The position numbers and the translations under genes are program-made. 64,000 nt of DNA from Streptomyces sp. NBC_01451 (GTDB taxonomy: Bacteria; Actinomycetota; Actinomycetes; Streptomycetales; Streptomycetaceae). The DNA is taken from assembly GCF_036227485.1 (NCBI RefSeq), contig NZ_CP109479.1:9920001-9984000 (forward strand). The letters run 5' to 3'. Of this stretch, positions 59,020 to 64,000 are shown piece by piece. The notes beneath the pieces are model-generated. The model saw nothing but the letters and a program-made list of their open reading frames with translations. It was not told where the DNA came from and did no database searches. Every line of letters begins with the position of its first letter. Within the stretch, counting starts at the first letter, position 1.

Positions 59020-60042
59020 GTGCTGGACCAGCGCGATGCCAGCGGACTGCCCTGCTGGCTCGAAAAGCTTGCCACCTGCGGACATCCGACGCTGGAGGGC
59101 CTGGCGAAAGGGATCCGCGAGGACCAGGGCGATGCGCTCGACACAGAGGAGTACGCATACAGCGGCGATTTCATGTGCGATCGGCTGGGTGTACCCCGAT
59201 CCGGCTACTACGATTGGCGCTCCCGCCCGGAATCCGCGACAGCCCAGCGGCGCGAAGAACTGTAATTGCTCATCGAGAAGGTCTTCGCCATGTCCGACAG
59301 CACCTACGGGCACCGGCGCGTCCAGGCCCAGCTGGAGCGCTGGGGCGTCACCGCCGGCCTGGGCCCGGTCCGCCGCCTCATGCGTGAACTGGGCCTGGTT
59401 CCCTGCCAGCCGCGGCCGAAGAGGTTCAACCTCACTCAGGCTGCGGCTGGCCCGGTGCCAGACCTCGCCGGTCGCGACTTCACTGCGGATGCGCCCGGTG
59501 AAAGGCTCGTCGGTGACATTTCCTGAATCGCGATCGGGAAGGCTGGCTGTACCTCGCGACGGTCATCGGCTGCTGCACGAAGGAAGTCATCGGCTACGCG
59601 ATGGACGACCACTATCAAACCCCACTGATATCCAGGGCGATCAATAACCGGCCCCGCAAGAGCCTCGGTTGGCGGACGCCGGTCGAGGTCTTCGAAGAGC
59701 AGGTACGCTCGCTGCACAAGTCCCGTGTTGCAATGACCAATTGAATTCGTCAACTACATATCAGTCGAGTTCAGGAAGACGCTCGACCGGTTCGGGCTCC
59801 GCAGATCTTCCGGTTGCACGGGGTCTGTTCCGACTGTCAACGCCATGGCCGAATCGTTCTTCGGCGCCCTGAAGAACAAGCGCGTATCAAGGGTGACTTA
59901 CCTGACTCGCGAGGCCGCCCGGCAGGACATCGCTCGCTACATCGAATTCAGGAACAACTGCAAACGTCTCTACTCGGTGATGGGTTACCGTCCTCCGCGC
60001 GAAGTCCACGCCGAGTACGAGAAGTTGCGAATCGTGGCATGA
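59020..60042 (+). mobile_element. IS3-family transposase pseudogene carrying an IS30-like tail
   Basis: IS3 OrfB blocks occur in order: 'MCDRLGVPRSGYYDWRSRPE', 'STYGHRRVQAQLERWGVTAG', 'RDFTADAPGERLVGDIS', 'NYISVEFRKTLDRFGLRRSS', 'AMAESFFGALKNKRVSRVTY', 'GYRPPREVHAEYEKLRI'. A TAA (59263-59265) and a TGA (59524-59526) interrupt the frame. Between about 59638 and 59745 the DDE core is replaced by 'INNRPRKSLGWRTPVEVFEE' followed by a stop, the C-terminus of an IS30-type transposase. The result is a mosaic of two elements; none of it can be active. Confidence 0.82.
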
Positions 60043-60094
60043 AACAGACGGTCAGAAGCCTGTCCGGAATCCGCGAGGCTCCCTCTCTTTTAAT

Positions 60095-60275
60095 GTAGCT
60101 GTTCAGCAGGCGCGGACGCGCGCAGATCGCACGCCTGACCCATGCGGCAGAAAGGGAAGAACCGTCGCCATCCTGACATCGGGGGATTTCCGGCCTCGAT
60201 GAGGCTGATTCTCGGCAGACGGAACGTCGCTGGGCAGGCGGCCCTGACATGCCGTTACCCCTGCTGAACAGCTAC
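60095..60275. mobile_element. MITE copy 1, 181 bp
   Basis: Bounded by perfect 16-bp terminal inverted repeats GTAGCTGTTCAGCAGG and CCTGCTGAACAGCTAC, and non-coding. It is about 90 % identical by eye to the copy at 60826-61006 and in the same orientation. The right end provides the stop codon of the I36-inhibitor gene. No target duplication is obvious at this copy. Confidence 0.85.
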
Positions 60276-60670
60276 CCACACAGGGTGGGGTGCCACCCGC
60301 AAAGGTTTCGCCATGAGCTGATGCTGTCGTTCCAGCTTCCCAGGCTACGAACCTGAATGCGCGGACCCACCGAGACGCTAGCCCCTCCATAGTTCGCGTG
60401 CTCGTAAAAGGTGATCGAGTAATTAGTGTTGTTGATGATGGAACTGGCTCGGTCGTTCATGTAGTCACCGACATTGGGACGGTCATGACCCTCGAGATTG
60501 CCGATCCAGCGCCCCCCGTAATCTACGTTCTGGAAAATGCATACATAGTGGTCAGGGCAGTCACTGGGGGCGGCACTCGCGGCAGGCGCGGCAGCTAGAC
60601 CGCTGCCCACCATGGCGGTTGCTATCGTCGCCGGTAAAGCCATTCGCTGAAGGAGTTGCTTGTAGGTCAC
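60272..60670 (-). CDS. Secreted peptidase inhibitor family I36 (beta/gamma-crystallin fold)
   Basis: A 132-residue exported protein. The signal peptide is about 1-34 ('MALPATIATAMVGSGLAAAP', AlaxAla site). The mature domain has 'CPDHYVCIFQNVDYGGRWIG', 'NDRASSIINNTNYSITFYEH' and 'ANYGGASVSVGPRIQVRSLG', the repeated Greek-key signature of streptomycete I36 inhibitors (SMPI-like metalloprotease inhibitors). GTG 60670 follows AAGGGA. The last codons 'TLCG' run to a TAG formed by the terminal repeat of MITE copy 1, so the natural C-terminus may have been altered. It sits between the two MITE copies. Confidence 0.85.
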   Translation of the reverse strand: MTYKQLLQRMALPATIATAMVGSGLAAAPAASAAPSDCPDHYVCIFQNVDYGGRWIGNLEGHDRPNVGDYMNDRASSIINNTNYSITFYEHANYGGASVSVGPRIQVRSLGSWNDSISSWRNLCGWHPTLCG

Positions 60671-60825
60671 TGGGTCATTCCCTTCTGAGAAAACGGTTGT
60701 CCCCCGAGTGCTGCCCGGGAAGACGGGGCGGCGACGGGACGGGTTGCAATGAGAAGGTGACGATCGGGTAAAGGGATGGCGTGCTGCGCGCGTCTGAAGG
60801 GTGGTGTACGTGGTGCGCGCCGGAC

Positions 60826-61006
60826 GTAGCTGTTCAGCAGGCGCGGACGCGCGCAGATCGCACGCCTGATCCGTGCGGCAGAACGTGATGAACCGGTGCA
60901 ATCCCCACATCGGGGGATTTATGGCCTCAATGAGGCCGATTCTCGGCATACGGAACGTCGCTGGGCAGGCCGCCCTGACATGCCGTCGCCCCTGCTGAAC
61001 AGCTAC
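60826..61006. mobile_element. MITE copy 2, 181 bp
   Basis: Same length, orientation and terminal repeats as copy 1. It is flanked by GAC on both sides (60823-60825 and 61007-61009), which may be a 3-bp target duplication. Its start lies 156 bases upstream of the I36 inhibitor gene start, on the promoter side. Confidence 0.85.
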
Positions 61007-61020
61007 GACTTAACGTCCTC

Positions 61021-61246
61021 TCAGGTCGCAGGGTCGGCTCAGCACTCCAACTGATTGGGGCCTCCAGCACAGGCTTGAGGTCGGTGAACGACCAATCCTC
61101 GACGTCATGGGCGACGAGGAGCACCCACTGACGCAGTACATCATCAAGCGGCTCTCCATCCTCAGCCAGGACGTCTGCAGCCGCTCGTCTGCTTGACACT
61201 GACCGGCATGCAGCCGTGGTTCCTGCCTGTGCAGTGAAGGTCGGCG
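61021..61246. repeat. Dispersed repeat, long copy
   Basis: Blocks 61021-61061 and 61185-61246 match the copy at 46903-47060. The 123-base middle reads on the minus strand as 'LRQWVLLVAHDVEDWSFTDL', which looks like part of a protein, so the repeat may derive from a gene or transposase I do not recognise. Confidence 0.75.
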
Positions 61247-62016
61247 TGACTCGGCTTCCCCGTGAAGCCGCCTTCCGTGACCCCGCGCCGTGGACCCGAG
61301 CCCGTTCGGCAACCCGGCCACCGCGCTCAGGCAGAAAGGGCCCCGACTTCAGGGCAGTCCGCTCGGCCTGTCCTGAACTCAGTCTGAAAGCAGCCGAGTT
61401 GCGGCACTTGGGTTGATCGACTGTCAGCGGCGCCCACCAGCATGACAGTGATCGCAGGGAACTCATGAGCTTTTGGGGAAGGAGCACATGCCTTTTGTCC
61501 GGCCGTACGTGTGCTCCGACGGAACGTCAGTGAGCACTGCGCATCGTGAAACGTGCAGGTGCGATGGGCTGGTGTGCGGGTGAGTCGCCGTGCTCGGCCT
61601 GGTCGGCGGCGGGTGCCCATGGTGAAGATCGTCTGCCGTCTCGGCGGAGCCGGTTGCGGGGTTCCGCTGCGCTCGTCCCGGGACCAGGGGGTGCCGCGGC
61701 ATCTGTACGAGCAGGAAGCCGAGACCGCCACGGGTGAAGCGGGTGCCGGGAATACCGCAGGGGATGCAGATGGCGGGAAGGCCGGCGAAGGTGGTTCCTC
61801 CCGGCCACGCTGACCGGAGAGCCGGCACCCGAATGATGTCCTGCGGCCCGCTCCAGTCATGACGCGGCCGGGACGCGGAGTGCGGTGTGGACCGGGGGCC
61901 GTTCGCCCCGCACCATGGGGCGGATGGCCCCTCGCCGCCAGCCGCGCCGGGGCGGGATCCTGAAGGCAGCCCACAGGCGCTGTGCATATTGCCCTATCAC
62001 ATGCCGGAGGGGCGCG
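61247..62016. other. Intergenic stretch, mostly unassigned
   Basis: Apart from the weak ORF at 61619-61813 nothing is supported. Confidence 0.35.
61619..61813 (+). CDS. Hypothetical protein, weak call
   Basis: A 64-residue frame from ATG 61619: 'MVKIVCRLGGAGCGVPLRSS', then a Glu/Gly/Ala-rich tail of low complexity. There is no Shine-Dalgarno and no recognised family. It could be a relic or a shadow frame. Confidence 0.3.
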   Translation: MVKIVCRLGGAGCGVPLRSSRDQGVPRHLYEQEAETATGEAGAGNTAGDADGGKAGEGGSSRPR

Positions 62017-62403
62017 ATGATTGTCGTGGTCCGGATCGTGTTGGGCCTGCTGCTGATGGCGCACGGCCTTGTTCACCTGCTGTATGTGGCCCCGGATGTG
62101 CCCGAGTTCTCCCTGGACCATTCGCGGCTGATACCTGAATCGGCACGCCAGCCCTTCGGCGTGGTCCTGATGGCGCTGGCGGTGGCTGGCTTCGCCACTC
62201 TCGTCCTGTCGGTCTGGGGGGTGCCGGGCCTGGTCTCCTCGTGGCCGGTGATCACCATCGTGGCCAGCCTGGTCTCTGCGATGCTCCTCCTGCTGTTCTG
62301 GAATGCCCGGCTCGTCTTCGGTATCACGATCGATATCGCCCTTGTCGCGCTGGCTCTGGTCCGGCCGGGGTGGATGGACACGGTCGTCGGTGCAGACCAC
62401 TGA
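62017..62403 (+). CDS. Small four-TM membrane protein
   Basis: A 128-residue protein with hydrophobic segments at about 3-25 ('IVLGLLLMAHGLVHLLYVAP'), 47-68 ('FGVVLMALAVAGFATLVLSV'), 76-97 ('VITIVASLVSAMLLLLFWNA') and 100-117 ('FGITIDIALVALALV'). ATG 62017 is preceded by GGAGGGG. The family is not recognised by name, but the pattern is common in actinobacterial DUFs. It converges with the IS1182 transposase. Confidence 0.8.
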   Translation: MIVVVRIVLGLLLMAHGLVHLLYVAPDVPEFSLDHSRLIPESARQPFGVVLMALAVAGFATLVLSVWGVPGLVSSWPVITIVASLVSAMLLLLFWNARLVFGITIDIALVALALVRPGWMDTVVGADH

Positions 62404-62434
62404 GCGACTCTGTCGGGAATCTTGAGGACGGGCG

Positions 62435-64000
62435 TCACTTCCCTTGGCGCCACCACAGTGGCCGGGGTAAGTCGCGTGCGTCGAGGTACTGCTGGAATGC
62501 TGTGGGAGGGCGGGGCCGGTACGAGTCGTCGGCGGGTTCTTGAAGGCTCAGCCGCTCGACGTTGATCGCGAGTGCGGTCAGGACGTGCTGGACGTGCGTC
62601 CTGGCCAGGCCACGGTAGCGGCACCGGCGTCCGCGGTGGCCGTTGGCGAACTCCTCGATGGTGCCCTCGGCCCCCGAGCGTCGCCCGTAGAGTTGGCGCC
62701 AGTCCGCGTCCTGCTGGTCGGCGCGGTTCTTGGTTTGGAGTTCGTGCAGGCGGCGGGTGGGAAAGTACAGGCTGCGAAACGGGCCTGGAGTGCACTTGGC
62801 CCGCTCGGGGCAGCGGCCGCACTGGCGGGCGTCGAACCGGACTGTGACCTTGGTCGGCTCGGCCACCGGCAGGTCCTGCCAGTTGCCGCTGACCTGCCCG
62901 TTGTGGCAGGTGACCTCGCGCTGGTCGAAGTCGATGATGAAGTTCTCCCGGCCGAATCCGTCGTTGGCCCGGTGCTGCGGGGTGGTGCTGGGCGGAAGCG
63001 GCCCGATCAGAGTGACGCGGTGCAGGCGGGCGGCGGCGTCCATGCCGGCCACGGAGGTGTAGCCGCCGTCGACCAGGTGCCGGTCCGGCAGCAGGCGCAG
63101 CCGCCTGAGGCGGGCGTGGATGCCGGGCAGCGCCTGGCTGTCCGCGCTGGAGACGGCGGTGGCCACGTCGTTGATGACGTTGATCCGCTTGTCGTCGCAG
63201 GTCTCGGTCACGTGCACGAGGTAGCCGGTCCAGTGGGTGTCGCCACGGCGCGTCCAGCGCGCCTCGGTCTCATACGGCGACTCGATCTGAATCCGGGAGG
63301 GCGGCCGGCCGTCGCGCTTCGTGCGCGGCCTGAACCGCCCCTTGGCATCCACCAGGAAGTGCTGCACCAGGATCGTTCGGAGCACCTTCGCCTGCGCCGG
63401 AGCGCCGCCGGGGAACCGGGCGTCAAGGCGTTGCAGCAGCTCGCGGGCGTCGTTGCCCACCTGCTCCAGGCGGGCAACGGGGTGGCTGGGCTGGGAGCAC
63501 AGGCGCACCGGCCGGCCGTAGCGTTGGGCCCATTCGGCGGTGACCAGCTCATCCAGCACCTCTGGCGCGTCGCGGGCCACCTCTTCCAGCACGGCGCGGA
63601 CCGCCTCGGCCACCAGCTCCAGGCGGGTCAACTCCCGTGCGGCGGACAGGACGTGGGTGGAGACGGTGCGCTGCGTGACGCGCCCCTTGAGCAGGCCGGC
63701 CCGTCGGATCCGGGTGAGTGCGAGGCCCAGCAGCCGGTCGGCGCGGTCGCCTTCGGCGAGCCGGTCGCGGAAGTCGGACAGGACGCTGTGCTGGAAGCCG
63801 GGATCGTCCAGGTCCAGTCCGAGGGCGTACTTGAAGTCGATTCGGCAGCGCACCGCCTCGGCGGCCTGGCGGTCGGAGAGGTTCATCGCGTACTGCAGCA
63901 CGCAGACGGTGGCGAGCTGGGCGGGTGAGAGCACAGGGCGGCCGTCACGCGGGTACCAGGCGGTGAAGTCCTCGTCACGCCAGAGGCCATCGAGGCGGTC
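62435..64000 (-). mobile_element. IS1182-family transposase, 5' end beyond the window
   Basis: The frame is open from the window edge to 62435 (over 520 residues). The N-terminal DUF772-like region reads 'TVCVLQYAMNLSDRQAAEAV', 'GLDLDDPGFQHSVLSDFRDR'. The DDE-type core has 'LPDRHLVDGGYTSVAGMDAA' and 'QRTVSTHVLSAARELTRLEL'. A cysteine cluster 'QCGRCPERAKC' and the C-terminal 'GRRSGAEGTIEEFANGHRGR', 'GLARTHVQHVLTALAINVER' are typical of IS1182. No internal stops are seen, so the element may be intact and recent. Confidence 0.92.

Noticed and set aside
1..64000. tRNA or rRNA genes, including attachment sites next to tRNAs.
   Set aside because: I looked for tRNA-like cloverleaf ends and rRNA signature stretches while reading and saw none; a tRNAscan run would settle this.

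Overview
The window is high-GC (about 70 %) actinobacterial DNA, most likely Streptomyces: GTG/TTG starts are common, the gene content is streptomycete (PAS-SpoIIE phosphatase, PucR regulator, I36 inhibitor, SigK/RskA pair, cyclopropane synthases), and pseudogenes and IS remnants are unusually dense. That density suggests an accessory region such as a chromosome arm.

Region 1 (1 to about 19.6 kb) looks like a dormancy/hypoxia regulon comparable to the DosR(DevR)/OsdR regulons of Mycobacterium and Streptomyces. It holds four intact tandem universal stress proteins (USPs), one further USP on the minus strand, two USP pseudogenes, two broken Acg-type nitroreductases, pyridoxamine-phosphate-oxidase-like (PPOX) flavoproteins, CBS-BON proteins, an Rv1733c-like membrane protein, an Hsp20, a zinc alcohol dehydrogenase, and an operon of USP, beta-phosphoglucomutase-like HAD and GH65 phosphorylase. 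Almost every transcription unit is preceded by two 14-bp sites of the form GGNCC-N4-GGNCC, 20-27 bp apart centre to centre. I read these as DevR/OsdR-type operators. The regulator itself is not in the window.

Region 2 (19.6 to 39.8 kb) is mixed. It has an aminoglycoside-phosphotransferase-like kinase, a DUF1152 protein, a fatty acyl desaturase with its ferredoxin reductase diverging from a PucR regulator, a single-cysteine thioredoxin-like protein, a secreted S8 protease, a large PAS-PAS-SpoIIE-HATPase phosphatase, a RidA protein and another PPOX protein. Between them lie decayed genes (Kup, MFS transporter, TetR, FAD monooxygenase) and transposase scraps (ISL3, IS1380, IS701-like).

Region 3 (39.8 to 48.5 kb) contains a translationally coupled three-gene operon: a 1,149-residue TPR-CHAT caspase-like protease, a small cysteine-rich protein and a three-TM membrane protein. 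Next to it are small membrane and zinc-ribbon proteins, an alpha/beta hydrolase lacking its serine nucleophile, and an ISKra4 remnant.

Region 4 (48.9 to 58.7 kb) carries a membrane molybdopterin oxidoreductase, a fasciclin lipoprotein and a truncated anti-sigma factor, then a cyclopropane-fatty-acid cluster in which only one synthase is intact, followed by a convergent SigK-RskA pair. Region 5 (58.9 to 64 kb) is a mobile-element graveyard. It has an IS3/IS30 mosaic, two 181-bp MITE copies flanking an I36-type inhibitor gene, a dispersed repeat, a small membrane protein and an IS1182 transposase running off the window end.
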